A stretch of 64,000 bases of DNA from JAJFUB01 sp964622325 (GTDB lineage: Bacteria; Armatimonadota; Zipacnadia; Zipacnadales; UBA11051). Shown here in pieces: positions 1-10,314 of the stretch (positions are counted from its first letter, which is position 1; each line of letters starts with the position of its first letter). The translations under genes were made by a program, and so were the position numbers. The DNA is taken from positions 1 to 64,000 of the forward strand of contig CAZUOJ010000007.1 of the NCBI GenBank assembly GCA_964622325.1. The letters run 5' to 3'. Below the pieces are notes generated by a model, which searched no databases, was not told where the DNA came from, and was given only the letters and a program-made list of their open reading frames with translations.

Positions 1-184
1 GCTGGAATATGCCAGGCAGCCCGAAAATATCCCTGAATGGTCGCAAGTCAAGGATTTGATTCAGAATGAATTGGATTTAATCTGGATTGGCAAAAAATCT
101 GTTGCGGCGGGCTTGCAGGAGGCGGCGCGCAATGTGAATGAGACGCTCCAGAAGCTGCGAGGCACAAAAAGCCAGAATAAATAG
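1..184 (+). CDS. C-terminal end of an ABC transporter sugar-binding protein (partial)
   Basis: Read from base 2, the frame gives 60 residues ending in TAG at 182-184. The pattern P-x-W at residues 11-13, a run ending DLIWIGKKS, then AAGLQEAARNVNETL matches the last helices of family 1 extracellular solute-binding proteins, where a W, a gap and a G-K-x-S helix precede an amphipathic terminal helix. The protein would bind a sugar outside the cell and deliver it to an ABC permease. The gene starts before the window, so no signal peptide can be seen. It converges on the alpha-2-macroglobulin gene, with a hairpin terminator between them. The family call rests on a short tail only. Confidence 0.55.
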   Translation, partial: LEYARQPENIPEWSQVKDLIQNELDLIWIGKKSVAAGLQEAARNVNETLQKLRGTKSQNK

Positions 185-273
185 TCTCCGGCGGCGAGCC
201 GCATTTATGTTTTCGCCTGCGGATGACAGCGGCTGTGGCGCAGCCTACAAGATTTTTGCTCAAGCCCACAAGG

Positions 274-302
274 GGGAAGCCCGCCTGTCTGGCGGGCTTC
301 CC
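274..302. terminator. Hairpin terminator between convergent genes
   Basis: A perfect 12-bp stem, GGGAAGCCCGCC paired with GGCGGGCTTCCC, closes a 5-base loop (TGTCT). It lies 90 bases past the stop of the upstream forward gene and 90 bases past the stop of the reverse alpha-2-macroglobulin gene. The forward-side tail (TGAATCTTATCTTA) is T-rich but not a clean run. It could serve both strands. Confidence 0.65.
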
Positions 303-392
303 TGAATCTTATCTTAAAGAAGCGCGGCAATGGCGATAGCGCTTCGCCGCCGCGGCGAAGCGCCTCTGTTGTTCTCCGGCGCTCCTGCCCTC

Positions 393-3300
393 TTAGCGCA
401 CGACGAGCTCCACAGGCGGCGCTTCGGCGCGCCGATCCGTGTTGTAATATTCGTACACACGGCTTTTTGGCGTCTGGGCGCGGATGGGATATTTCGCGCG
501 CAGGCGATAGCTGAATTTCAAGGTCTGTTGCGGCGTCAGCTTCTCAATGTAGCAGATAATCTGGCGGCCTGTGAGTGTGTAGCGCTGCAGGAGGCCCTTT
601 TCCACAAGATTTTCCAGATCCTCGGCCAGCACTTCAAATCCCGGCGGCAGGCCCAGATCCACGATAATCATGCTTGTTGTGGCGGGCAGTTTGTTTGTAA
701 TCGTGACATCGGCTGTCACAATGTCGTCCTTGCTCAGCGTCGTGCGATCGTATGTCAATTGAATATCCAGCGCTTCTTTTTCTTCGGGCTTCACACGCTC
801 CCAGGGGACATAATATTTGCTGACAATCTGATAGAGGCTGCTGCCCTGGCCTTCAAAAGAGAGGCGGACAACATTTTTGCCCGGCTTAACAGCGCGGCGG
901 GCGTCTATTTGCCGCAGCACATCCGCATTTTCGGGCGTTAGCTCAAAGGCCTCCAGCAGCTGTCCGTTCACTTCCACGCGCACATGCGCCTGAATGCGTT
1001 CCGTGGCGCCCTTCTGGGCGGCTGTCAATGCGCGCAGGGCTAAAGTCGTCGCCTGTGTGGAATGCCAAGTGCCATTGGGATCTTTTTGGGCGATGAGATA
1101 ATTGAGCACTTCTGCGGCCTCTTCAGCGCGCCCGGCAGCAATCAGGGCCAGCGCCGCCATCCCTGTCGCTTCCAGATCCGCGTGACGGCCGCTGCTGTGC
1201 GTGATGCCTGTCATCTCCGTCTCCCACCACATCTGTCCTTTATCCCGCTTCGCCAGGCCAATCAGCCGCTCCAGAGCCTGATTTGTGACGCTTGTCGTTT
1301 CGCCAGGGCCCAGGACAAGATCCCCCTGCACAAGCGCATTGCACAGCATCGCCAGCACATAGGGATCCTGCGCCTCTGCGGCGTGCTGTCGCAGCCACGC
1401 ATCCGCCTTCTTGACGCCTTCTTCTTTGCAGCCGCTATATGCGAGCGCCCAATTGATGTACGCCGTGGGCGGCAACTGGCTGTTTTGAATCCGCGCCCAG
1501 GCCTCCTGATGCAGATATTGCTCATCCGGCTGCCAGAATCCCTCCGGCTGTTGCTGGGCCAGCAGCCAGCGCTGTGTGCGCTCAATGAGCTGGGGATCCA
1601 CTTCATGTACGCGGCTCATATCATAAAATTCCATCAGCCCGAAAGCCGTCAGGATCTTATTGGCGGGCGGATCGCCGAACCAGGAAAAGCCTCCGCCCGG
1701 CACTTCAAACGACACAAGCCGCTGATAGCCTGTATTGATAAAGCTTTCCGCCTTCATCCGGATTTCCGGCGAAAGACGATTGATGGATTTCATATAATCC
1801 AGCACAAGAACATTGGGATATGTGGCTGAGGAAGTCTGCTCAAAGCAGCCAAAAGGCATGCGCAGGATGCTGTCCAGCCCTTCCACAATTTGCGAGAAAA
1901 TGCCCGGATAAATCTTCACAAGAATGTTGCTGGCGTCAGCAATCGCTTCTGCGGGAATCTCCAGCTCCTGTGTCACGGCTTCGCCTGCCTTGAGGCGGCC
2001 GCTTTTGCTTTCCTCCATCAGCTTGCCATTGGGCTCCACTTCCACAACGCGTTCAATGGCATCGCTCATGCGGCTGCCGTAGCCGTGGACGAGAATTTTG
2101 CCGGCTCCCAGCTTTTGTGCCGTAATCGTAAAATAACGGACATCCACATCATTGGGAGCAATTTCTAATTCGTGGCTGGCGGCGCCCGTCAGCTCAAACC
2201 AATCCGCCTTTGATAGCTCCAGACGGACTTTTTGCGCCTGAGGCAGATAATTGTAAACAGCCACGGGAATAGAAACACGATCGCCCTGTGTGAGCGCTAC
2301 AGGCAAATCAATATCGATAAAGAAATCCTGGAAGCAACGCAATTGCCCTGTGGCGGAGCCCAAAGCGCCCTGGGCGGAATTCGCCAGTGTCGTGATGCGC
2401 CAGGAAGTGATGGAATCCGCCATAGGGACTTTCAAGGTCGCCTGCCCCCGTTGATCAGTGATGAGCGCCGGCTCCACAAACAATGTTTCCGGGAAGAACT
2501 GCCGAATGCGCACAGGCTCCGCCGCGGCTGCCGGCGCCGCGCCGCCCAGGCCATCCCGGCGTGCGGCTTCGGGCTCTGCGCCCTTCAAAACAGCATCTGC
2601 GCCCACCGCCATGGGCAGGGGCATACGAGCCCGTTGGGCCTCCTCCAAGCTCTCAAAGAACATCCCGCTCCACACTGTCGAGATGAACATATCATCTTCT
2701 GTATCTTTTTGTTTGTCGGGGCCCCATGTCCAGAGCAGCACGCCCCATAAGACAGGGCTGTGCGGATCAAGGGGCCGAATGGCAAAGGGCGTGCCCCACA
2801 AATCCACAAGATCTTCCGGCGAAAGCAGCTTGGCCTGCACAAGCGGCGCCAGGCCCTCTTGGGGCCGCAGCCGCTGCTTTTCTCCCCGCTGCTGATTATA
2901 TTCCTCAATAGCGCGTTGAATTTTTTGGGCTTTCGGCTGCAATTGCTCCAGCCATTTTTTCTTGGCTTCCTCAAGACGCGTCCGATATGTATCCTCGCTG
3001 AACAAGGACAGCTTCGGGGGAGAGACAGACGCCAGCATCACGCGCGCCGCCTGCTGCTTTTGCAGATCGCGCTCCAGCGCCCCCGGCAGCGCTTCTTCGG
3101 GCCGCGCGAGCAATGTGGGCCAGGCCACCCCGTGAATCTCATAGCGCGGCTTCGCCAATTCCTGCTCCAGATAGAAATAGATTTTTTCCAGCCCTGGCTG
3201 CATCTCCTGGAGGGCAAACAGGCTTTCATCCACAATGCTCACGCCTAAGGCAGCCACAACAGGCCGTCCGCGGCCATCCGTCACCTTAAATTGCAGGGAG

Positions 3301-5293
3301 GCGACATTATCTGGCCCGGGCCGATATGTTTCCTGATCGGGGCGGATGGCCAGGCGCAAATCCCGCGCGGGATCCACGAGNNNNNNNNNNNNNNNNNNNN
3401 NNNNNNNNNNNNNNNNNNNNNNNNNNNNNNNNNNNNNNNNNNNNNNNNNNNNNNNNNNNNNNNNNNNNNNNNNNNNNNNNATGTTTCCTGATCGGGGCGG
3501 ATGGCCAGGCGCAAATCCCGCGCGGGATCCACGAGAAGGGGCCGTGTCGCGCGTATTGTTTCTCCGCGCGGCGTTAGCCGATACGCCGACAGCCAGATTG
3601 TCCCGCCCAAATCAGGCGTCAAGGGAAGGCGGACGCGCGCCTGGCCCCTGTCCAGATCGGCGGCCAGCGTCAGCATTGTCTGCCGATCTTTGATGACATC
3701 AAAGAACACAGTGCCGCGTTGCCCGGGCGTGTAAGCTGTCGCCTCAATCACATCGCCGACACGCGCCAGGGCTTTATCTGTGCGCAGCAGCAGGGCCGTA
3801 TCCGCGCTGGCCACACTCACTGGCACATCTAAAGAGGTTTCCGCTCGTGCTCCGTCGGGCGCCGCCGCCGCTAATTTAATTGTCCACATTTGCTGCCCGG
3901 GGCTGTCCTCCTCCCACAGCCCGGGAACAGGGGCCATAAAAGGCAGGCGGCGACGGGCGAGTCCCCCAGGCCCCCCGCGTGCGGCTGTTGCTTCCGAAGC
4001 CGCTTCGGGCTTCACACGCAATTCCGCAATGCCCAATTCATCTGTAACGATATTTTGCGGGGACAGAAGCTGCACTTTGACGGCTGATTTTTCCCCAGCC
4101 GAATAGCGGATTCGGGCTTTCGCAACGGGCTCGCCCGTGGGACGCGCAACGAGCACATAAAGGATATTTTCCACGCCGGGCACAAGCACGCCGCTTTCGG
4201 GCACGGCGTGTATCTCCAGGGGCGCGGCCGCCACACGGGAACTGACAACAGCACGCTCTGTGTGTTCAGCCTGATCCGTGACTTCCGCCTCAAATTGCAA
4301 GAGGGCTTTGCCCTGCTCCAGCGGCTGGCCTACAAATTGTGTCGGCAGACGCAGCTCAAATTTCCAGGCGCCTTTAGCATCTGTTGTGCCTGTGAGATTC
4401 GCAATCTCACGAAAGGCGATATCAAATGTCTTTACAGTGAGCTTGACGCGGCCGGCGCTGACAGGCTTGCCGAAGAAATAGTCGCATTGGACAGTGCCCC
4501 GCACAAGCTCTCCGGGCAGATAATAGGGCTTGTCGGGCGTCAGCACAACTTTGAATTTGGGCAGGACATAGCGCTTCACAGTGACGCTTTTTTCGATTCG
4601 TTCCTCCTCCACAAGCGCCACAATGCGATATTCGCCGAGATTGATTTCATCGCCCAGCTGAAATTGAGCAAACGCCACGCCGAAATCATTTGTCTGTGTG
4701 CGCTGTTTGAAAACTTTGTTGCCGCGGGGATCAAAAACTTCAAATGTAAGCGGCTCCTGCGCCAGGGCCTGGCGGCTGGGCAGGCGCAAAGCCAGCGCCC
4801 GCACATGGATGATTTGTCCCGGCTTATACAAGGGCTTGTCTGTCGTCAAAAGGATTTGCTGGGCGCGCCGCAATGTCACACGCTGACGCATTTCCTCCTG
4901 CCAATTAGCATAATGCGCCTGAACAATTAAATCGTACATCCCGGGCGCAAGCGCTGGCACGCGAAATTGCGTCTCCACAAATCCCTGGGCATTTGCGCGG
5001 ACGCTGAACAGACGCGCGTCGATTTTGTTTTCGGGTTGCACAAGCCGCGCCGAAACAGCCGCGCCTGCCGCGGGCCGCCGCGCCTGATGATCTGTCACGA
5101 CAATGCGCAAAGCCGCGGGGCTGTCGACAAGCATTTCGCGCGGCCCGGATACAAACAGGCCCAGCGGAGACAATTCCTGTCCCGCGCCGGGCGTTGTCAG
5201 CGTGGGCAAAAATATGAGGAGCATGGCGCTCCCTCCTATAAATAATATAGTCCGCCACAAGGAAAAAGCCAAACAACGACGCGCCCCGAACAT
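393..5293 (-). CDS. Alpha-2-macroglobulin family protein (split by an assembly gap)
   Basis: Large secreted protease-trap-like protein. The ATG at 5293 is chosen because AAGGAGG sits 8 bases before it. A signal peptide follows (RR, then a hydrophobic stretch to about residue 35), with no lipobox. The N-terminal half carries macroglobulin beta-sandwich repeats, for example TTDKPLYKPGQIIHVRALAL. An Ala- and Gly-rich bait-like segment comes before RQFFPETLFVEPAL, the usual start of the alpha-2-macroglobulin core. The thioester motif FGCFEQTSS has its Cys at about residue 1098. Deleting the 100 N plus one copy of the 55-bp duplicated flank leaves 4746 bases, exactly 1582 codons, so the gene is a single 1581-residue protein and not a pseudogene. 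Many bacterial homologues sit beside pbpC; none is seen here. The region 5294-5487 is shared with the divergent metF. Confidence 0.92.
3381..3480. other. Scaffold gap (100 N) inside the alpha-2-macroglobulin gene
   Basis: One hundred N, the conventional placeholder for a gap of unknown size. The 55 bases before it (3326-3380) are repeated exactly after it (3481-3535), so the contigs overlap and no sequence is missing. Confidence 0.97.
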
Positions 5294-5487
5294 AATTTCT
5301 GCCTCCTTCAAGCTCTATGTCAGCTTTTTGTTTCTTATTTAGAGGCCGCGAATAGGAAATTTCTTTCCTTAATGTATAAAAATTGCGATTGAAATTATAC
5401 ACACAATAATTTTGCAATGCAGGAACATAATAAAAGTATAGCGAATTAGATGAGCAAATTTTAGACGAAAAGGCAGGGATTAATCAC

Positions 5488-6411
5488 GTGGCAATACGCG
5501 ATGCGATGGAAAAAGGCCAATTTATATTAACGGGCGAAGTGGCGCCGCCCAAAGGCTGTCATTTAGAACATATGGTTGAGGAGGCGGAGCATTATCGCGG
5601 ACGCGTCCATGCGATTAATGTGACAGACATTCAATCCGCCGTAATGCGCGCCTCCAGCCTCGTCGGCTGCATTAAGCTTAAGGAGGCGGGCTTGGATCCT
5701 GTATTACAGATGGTTTGCCGCGATCGCAATCGGCTCGCCTTACAAAGCGATCTTTTATCGGCCTGCGCCCTGGGCATTACAGAAGTGCTCTGTCTCACAG
5801 GAGATTATCCCACATTAGGCGATCATCCGCAAGCCAAGCCTGTATTTGATCTGGATTCAGTGCAGCTATTGCAAGCCGCCCGCCGTTTGATGGAAGGGCG
5901 GGATATGGCTTATTATCCGGATCGCAAAAATCCCGGACAGATGATCGACGGCGAGCCGTTGGAAGGCGATCCGCCCCAATTCACGCTGGGCTGTGTTGTT
6001 AATCCCGGCGCAGAGCCGTTAGAGCCGCAAATTATGAAATTCAAGAAGAAAATTGACGCCGGCGCCATGTTCTGCCAGACGCAGGCTGTTTATGATGCGG
6101 CTGTGTTTGAGCGTTTTCTGGAGAAGCTCGGCGACTGTCCTATTCCTATTTTGGCTGGCGTTGTCGTGCTGAAAAATCCGATGATGGGCAAATATATGAA
6201 TGAGAATGTCGCCGGCGTAACAGTGCCGCAATGGATGATCGAGGCTTTGGCGGATAAGGAGACGCGCATTCCGCGCATGATAGAAATTCATGCGAAGCTG
6301 ATCTCAGAGCTCAAGCCGCTGTGTCAGGGCATTCACATCATGCCTTTGGGCTATGACAAATATGTCCCGCAAATTCTGGATGCGGCCGGGATTGGGCCAA
6401 TCGCCAGCTAG
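5488..6411 (+). CDS. metF: Methylenetetrahydrofolate reductase
   Basis: 307-residue TIM-barrel flavoenzyme that reduces 5,10-methylene-tetrahydrofolate to 5-methyl-tetrahydrofolate in the cytosol, feeding methionine synthesis or the Wood-Ljungdahl methyl branch. Family signatures are FILTGEVAPPKG at the N-terminus (the family E in the active site), DIQSAVMR, and CLTGDYP in the middle. The GTG start at 5488 is chosen because VAIRDAMEKG aligns with the usual N-terminus and AGGCAGGG lies upstream; an ATG at 5506 is the alternative. It lies 139 bases before metV, the zinc/Fe-S partner of the acetogen-type enzyme, and both read into the terminator at 7291. The reading direction diverges from the alpha-2-macroglobulin gene. 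Confidence 0.87.
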   Translation: MAIRDAMEKGQFILTGEVAPPKGCHLEHMVEEAEHYRGRVHAINVTDIQSAVMRASSLVGCIKLKEAGLDPVLQMVCRDRNRLALQSDLLSACALGITEVLCLTGDYPTLGDHPQAKPVFDLDSVQLLQAARRLMEGRDMAYYPDRKNPGQMIDGEPLEGDPPQFTLGCVVNPGAEPLEPQIMKFKKKIDAGAMFCQTQAVYDAAVFERFLEKLGDCPIPILAGVVVLKNPMMGKYMNENVAGVTVPQWMIEALADKETRIPRMIEIHAKLISELKPLCQGIHIMPLGYDKYVPQILDAAGIGPIAS

Positions 6412-6550
6412 TACAAAAGGCGCAAGAGATTGTCCCCAATTACAACAGGCGCAAAACGCGCGGAAATTGTCAGCCCAAAGGAGAGACATCTTTTCAGATT
6501 TTGTTTAGCCCAAAAAGAAAACACATTCTTGCGATAAGGAGAAAAAAGCC

Positions 6551-7216
6551 ATGACAGCTACAGAACAAAAAGCGCGGGAAGAAATTTTAGAGATGCTGCA
6601 GAAGGCGCAGGCAATTTTCATTGTCGGCTGCGGCGATTGTGCGACGCTGTGCCAGACAGGCGGCGAGACGGAAGTGGCGGAGATGACGCAATTTTTGCAG
6701 GAGCAAGGCAAAACAGTAACAGGCAGCGTCATTCCGGATTCGACATGTCAAGTGCTGGATGTGGCGCGCTTGTTGCGGCAGAACAAAGAGGCCCTGGCGG
6801 CCGCTGAAGCCGTTTTAGTGTTATGCTGTGGGGCGGGCGTGCAATCCGTTGTGGAAAATGTCAAGGATAAGCCTGTTCATCCCGGCTGCAATACATTGTT
6901 TTTGGCGGATACATTGCGACTGGGCAATTTACATGAATGGTGCTCAGCCTGCGGCGAATGCATCATCGACGAATATGGCGGCATCTGCCCTGTAACGCGC
7001 TGCCCCAAGGGCCAGCTCAATGGCCCCTGCGGCGGAACGAATGAGGGGAAATGTGAAGTGGACAGCGAACAGGATTGCGTATGGACATTAATTTACAAGC
7101 GGCTCGAGAATGTGCCTGGCAAAGAAAAAATAGAAAGCTTTTTGGCCAAGCCCAAGGATTTCCAAAAGAGCAAACATCCACGCCGCCGTATTTTTGAGCC
7201 CCGCCGCGGCAAATAG
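6551..7216 (+). CDS. metV: MetV-like partner subunit of methylenetetrahydrofolate reductase
   Basis: 221-residue cysteine-rich cytosolic protein of the MTHFR C-terminal family, known as MetV in acetogens, where it binds MetF and helps electrons reach the flavin without NADH. Visible cysteine groups are GCGDCATLC near residue 26, LCCGAG in the middle, WCSACGECI, and GICPVTRCPKGQLNGPCGG near the C-terminus, all family hallmarks. AAGGAG lies 10 bases before the ATG. Its position directly after metF supports a MetFV-type complex. No MetV-associated electron-transfer genes (hdrABC, rnf) are in view, so the electron donor is unknown. Confidence 0.82.
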   Translation: MTATEQKAREEILEMLQKAQAIFIVGCGDCATLCQTGGETEVAEMTQFLQEQGKTVTGSVIPDSTCQVLDVARLLRQNKEALAAAEAVLVLCCGAGVQSVVENVKDKPVHPGCNTLFLADTLRLGNLHEWCSACGECIIDEYGGICPVTRCPKGQLNGPCGGTNEGKCEVDSEQDCVWTLIYKRLENVPGKEKIESFLAKPKDFQKSKHPRRRIFEPRRGK

Positions 7217-7290
7217 CATTTTTTGCGCCTGGCGTTCTCGCGTTGTAGTGCTGGGCAGGCCATCTTGCTTGAACAAAGCCCGTGTTTTCG

Positions 7291-7325
7291 GAGCCCTTTA
7301 AACTGCATAAGGGCTCTTTTTGTTA
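7291..7325 (+). terminator. Rho-independent terminator of metF-metV
   Basis: GAGCCCTT (7291-7298) pairs with AAGGGCTC (7309-7316) around a 10-base loop and is followed at once by TTTTTGTT. It lies 75 bases after the metV stop. Confidence 0.82.
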
Positions 7326-7470
7326 TGATGTCAGCCGCAGGAACAAGGAGAGCAGGCAAGGAAATTTGGATGCGCTATCCCATATAATCACATAGTAAAG
7401 GAAGAAGTCCCCTGTTAAAGGGCGTCAGGCACAAAAAGCCTTTTCTTCAGGCCCAATAAAGGCTCTGACA

Positions 7471-9132
7471 ATGGAATGGCAACACACACAAATCGGCTCA
7501 GCCCGCGTGTATGCGTTATTAGTCCTCATTTTGGGAGTTGCGGCGGGGCTGAGCGGCTGGGGCTTGCGCCGCCAGGGGCTGATGACATGGGATGAAGGCG
7601 TATATTATGATGAGGCACGCTTCGTCTATCAAGCGTTGCAAGCTATTCGCCGCGGCCCGCTGACATACGAAAATATCGCTCGCCACACAACAGGCTTGCC
7701 GCCGCGGATGGCCCGTCCTCTAAATACAGCTTTGAATGTGGCAGCTATGCTGCTTTTTGGGGATAAGCCCTGGACGCCCGCGCTTGTGGCCAGCCTATTC
7801 GGCCTCTTGTGTATTGTGAGCACATTTTTGCTGGGCAAGCAAATTTATGGCGTGACAACGGGGCTCTTAGGAGCTTTTCTCTTAGCCATATCGCCATATT
7901 TTTTGCTCTATCGTCGCCTGGGGCTGCCTGAAGCTGCCGGCACATTCGCAGCTTTGCTCGTTTTGCTCTGGCTGCTTCGATTGCGGGGGAAAGAGGAACG
8001 GCATGCGTGGCTGAATTCGCTTGGCCTGGGCTGTCTTGTGGGCGTGAGCCTGACGATAAATATGCGGCTGGGCGTGCTTGTGTTTGTGGCGCTGCTTTTT
8101 CGTCTTTTATGGCTTGGGGGGCCCCGCCGATCATTGCGGCTTATCAGCCATATTTTGCTTCTCCTAGTGGGCGTGATGTTTCCGCTTGCCCTGTGGGAAT
8201 TGCCTTATCTGCTCATGTCCTGGCGTTTCCCTGCGGCCTTGACTTTGGAAAGCTATGGGGAGCAATTAATGCGTTTTTGGCGGACGCAGCAGGAAATGGG
8301 ACGGCCTCCCCTTTATGACGCTTATGCGGCTGTGCTGACATTTCTTTTTTATTACGAAGGGCCGATTGTCGGCTTATGTATCCTTTCTTCTGTCTGGGGA
8401 TATAAGCGATTCGCCCGGGAAGGAAATTGGCTATGGCATCCGCCGCAGACGCAGCTTCTGCTGGCATGCCTGGGGGGACAATTTTTATGGCTGGGCGGCG
8501 TGACGCCCTTTGCCCGCTATCTCTGCTGGATTGTGCCGCTGTTGATGATTCTGGGAGCAAACGGGCTTTGTCACATCCAGGCCCAATTGCCCCGCCGTAT
8601 GGCCTTTCCGTTCATCGGGCTTGTCATTGTTGTCTTAGTGGCCTGGGCCATATGGCGCGATTTGCCCCTCTGCCGCGCGCGCGGGGCAATGCAAGAGGCG
8701 GGGGAATGGCTGGCCGCCCAAGGCTGTCGATGCATTGTCACGAGCAACGCCAGCCTGGCACTGGCGTATTTTAATTTTGTTGATGTGCAGCCCTTGCCTA
8801 CAGAGCCAGAGGCCGCACGCCGCCTGCTGGAGATTTACATCCACGCCCCTCGGGCCTGTTTTGTGCTGTTAGATCGGCAACAATATGTGCAGGACACTTT
8901 TTTGATGTCTGACGAAAAATATCAAGCCTCGGCAGCGGGCCTTATTGCCCGTCGGGCAACGCCGCTTTGGGAAAAGCCTGATTTTACAGGGCTTTTTGCT
9001 GCATTTGCGTTTGAACATAATCGGCACATTGCCGATACATGGCGGATGATACATATTCTGGGCCGGCAGGCAGAAAGGCTCGCCATCTATGAGGGAGCTG
9101 CGGCCTGGAAAGCTTTACAGGAAACAAAATAG
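7471..9132 (+). CDS. GT-C family membrane glycosyltransferase (PMT/ArnT-like)
   Basis: 553-residue integral membrane protein with roughly ten hydrophobic segments, the first at residues 14-30. The acidic pair in TWDEGVYYDEA (about residues 39-49), just after the first membrane segment, is the catalytic-loop signature of GT-C enzymes such as glycosyltransferase family 39, which move a sugar from a polyprenyl phosphate carrier to an acceptor on the outer face of the membrane. A C-terminal soluble region follows from about residue 400. AAAGGCTCT lies just before the ATG. The gene appears to be monocistronic, with a terminator on its left and 110 bases to the next gene. Donor and acceptor cannot be told from sequence. 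Confidence 0.8.
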   Translation: MEWQHTQIGSARVYALLVLILGVAAGLSGWGLRRQGLMTWDEGVYYDEARFVYQALQAIRRGPLTYENIARHTTGLPPRMARPLNTALNVAAMLLFGDKPWTPALVASLFGLLCIVSTFLLGKQIYGVTTGLLGAFLLAISPYFLLYRRLGLPEAAGTFAALLVLLWLLRLRGKEERHAWLNSLGLGCLVGVSLTINMRLGVLVFVALLFRLLWLGGPRRSLRLISHILLLLVGVMFPLALWELPYLLMSWRFPAALTLESYGEQLMRFWRTQQEMGRPPLYDAYAAVLTFLFYYEGPIVGLCILSSVWGYKRFAREGNWLWHPPQTQLLLACLGGQFLWLGGVTPFARYLCWIVPLLMILGANGLCHIQAQLPRRMAFPFIGLVIVVLVAWAIWRDLPLCRARGAMQEAGEWLAAQGCRCIVTSNASLALAYFNFVDVQPLPTEPEAARRLLEIYIHAPRACFVLLDRQQYVQDTFLMSDEKYQASAAGLIARRATPLWEKPDFTGLFAAFAFEHNRHIADTWRMIHILGRQAERLAIYEGAAAWKALQETK

Positions 9133-9242
9133 ACAAAAACAAGAAAATTCGCAAAGCATATTTATTTAAAATGTTTTGTGCAAGCTCCAAAACGCGTACG
9201 ATGCAGGAGCAAAAAATCGAGAAATTGGAATAGGAGGCTACA

Positions 9243-10289
9243 ATGGAACAAGAGCCGTTGCGAGCCGCGATTGTAGGCTGTGGGCGAATGGGCAGCACAA
9301 TAGATGATGAATTGCCGCGCTGGGCGTCCAGCACAAAGCCTTATTCGCATGCGGCGCGTTATGCGGCTGTGCCTGATACACAGCTTGTGGCCGGATGTGA
9401 TCCCGATCCCGCCAAATTAGCCGCTTTTGGCGAGCGCTGGGGCATCCGGGCGCTGTATGCCGATGTGGAGGAAATGATGCGGCAGGAACAGCCGGATATC
9501 GTCAGCATCTGCACACACACATCTATTCGTTATGAAATGGCCTTACGCGTTATTGCTTATCGTCCAAAGGCGATTTTTCTGGAAAAGCCAATGGCGGAGA
9601 CGCTGCGGCAATGTGATGAAATCATTTTCAGCTGCCGGGAAAATGGCATTGTAGGGGCTGTGAATTGTTCACGGCGCTGGGAGCCGGGCTGGACACGCGC
9701 TAAGGAGCTAGTACAAGAGGGCGTGATTGGAAATTTGCAGTGTATTATTGCTTTTTGCGGCGGAGGGCTGTCGCATATGGGGAGCCATTTGCTGGATTTA
9801 GTGCGCTATCTGGCGGATGATGCGCCTGTGGAATGGGCTTGCGGGCATGTGCCAGGGCTGCAAGCCAGCGATGAACGCGATTTGTCAGGCCTGGGGATAT
9901 TGCAATTCCCGGGGCCAATTCACGCCTATATCAATATGCTGGATGCGCACGCTGTGGGCGTGGATGTGACATTGATTGGCCCAGAGGGACGGATTCAGAT
10001 AGGCGATAACGGCAATTGGCGACAGCTGTGGATTTGTGAGCAGACAGGGCTGGGGCGGCGTTATCTGGCTGAAGCGCCCTTTCCGCAGCCGTATGATATG
10101 CCCGATATGGGCCGAATGTCTGTGCTGGATATTGTCCATTGTGTGCGCCATGGCGGCAAGCCCCGCTGCGGCTTAGAGGATGGACGCGCGGCGCTGGAGC
10201 TCGCTTTGGCGTTGCGACATTCAGAGCGAACGGGAGCGCGTGTATATTTGCCATATGCTCATATAGATGAAGCTATCCGCTCTGTATAA
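9243..10289 (+). CDS. Gfo/Idh/MocA family oxidoreductase
   Basis: 348-residue NAD(P)-dependent sugar or polyol dehydrogenase. The Rossmann motif GCGRMGS is at residues 12-18, with SICTHTS and FLEKPMAET (the family EKP) further on; the C-terminal alpha/beta domain is shortened but complete in pattern (SHMGSHLLDLVRYL). AGGAGG lies 5 bases before the ATG. It starts a run of five same-strand genes: 25 bases to the GNAT gene, then a uroporphyrinogen-decarboxylase-like gene, a PPC protein and a DUF6785 membrane protein, which suggests a shared small-molecule pathway. Substrate unknown. Confidence 0.86.
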   Translation: MEQEPLRAAIVGCGRMGSTIDDELPRWASSTKPYSHAARYAAVPDTQLVAGCDPDPAKLAAFGERWGIRALYADVEEMMRQEQPDIVSICTHTSIRYEMALRVIAYRPKAIFLEKPMAETLRQCDEIIFSCRENGIVGAVNCSRRWEPGWTRAKELVQEGVIGNLQCIIAFCGGGLSHMGSHLLDLVRYLADDAPVEWACGHVPGLQASDERDLSGLGILQFPGPIHAYINMLDAHAVGVDVTLIGPEGRIQIGDNGNWRQLWICEQTGLGRRYLAEAPFPQPYDMPDMGRMSVLDIVHCVRHGGKPRCGLEDGRAALELALALRHSERTGARVYLPYAHIDEAIRSV

Positions 10290-10314
10290 TTATTGCCAGG
10301 AGGGATTAGGGAAG

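Noticed and set aside
3326..3535. A 55-bp direct repeat as a biological repeat or insertion mark
   Set aside because: It abuts the N run exactly on both sides and its removal restores the reading frame, so it is an assembly overlap.
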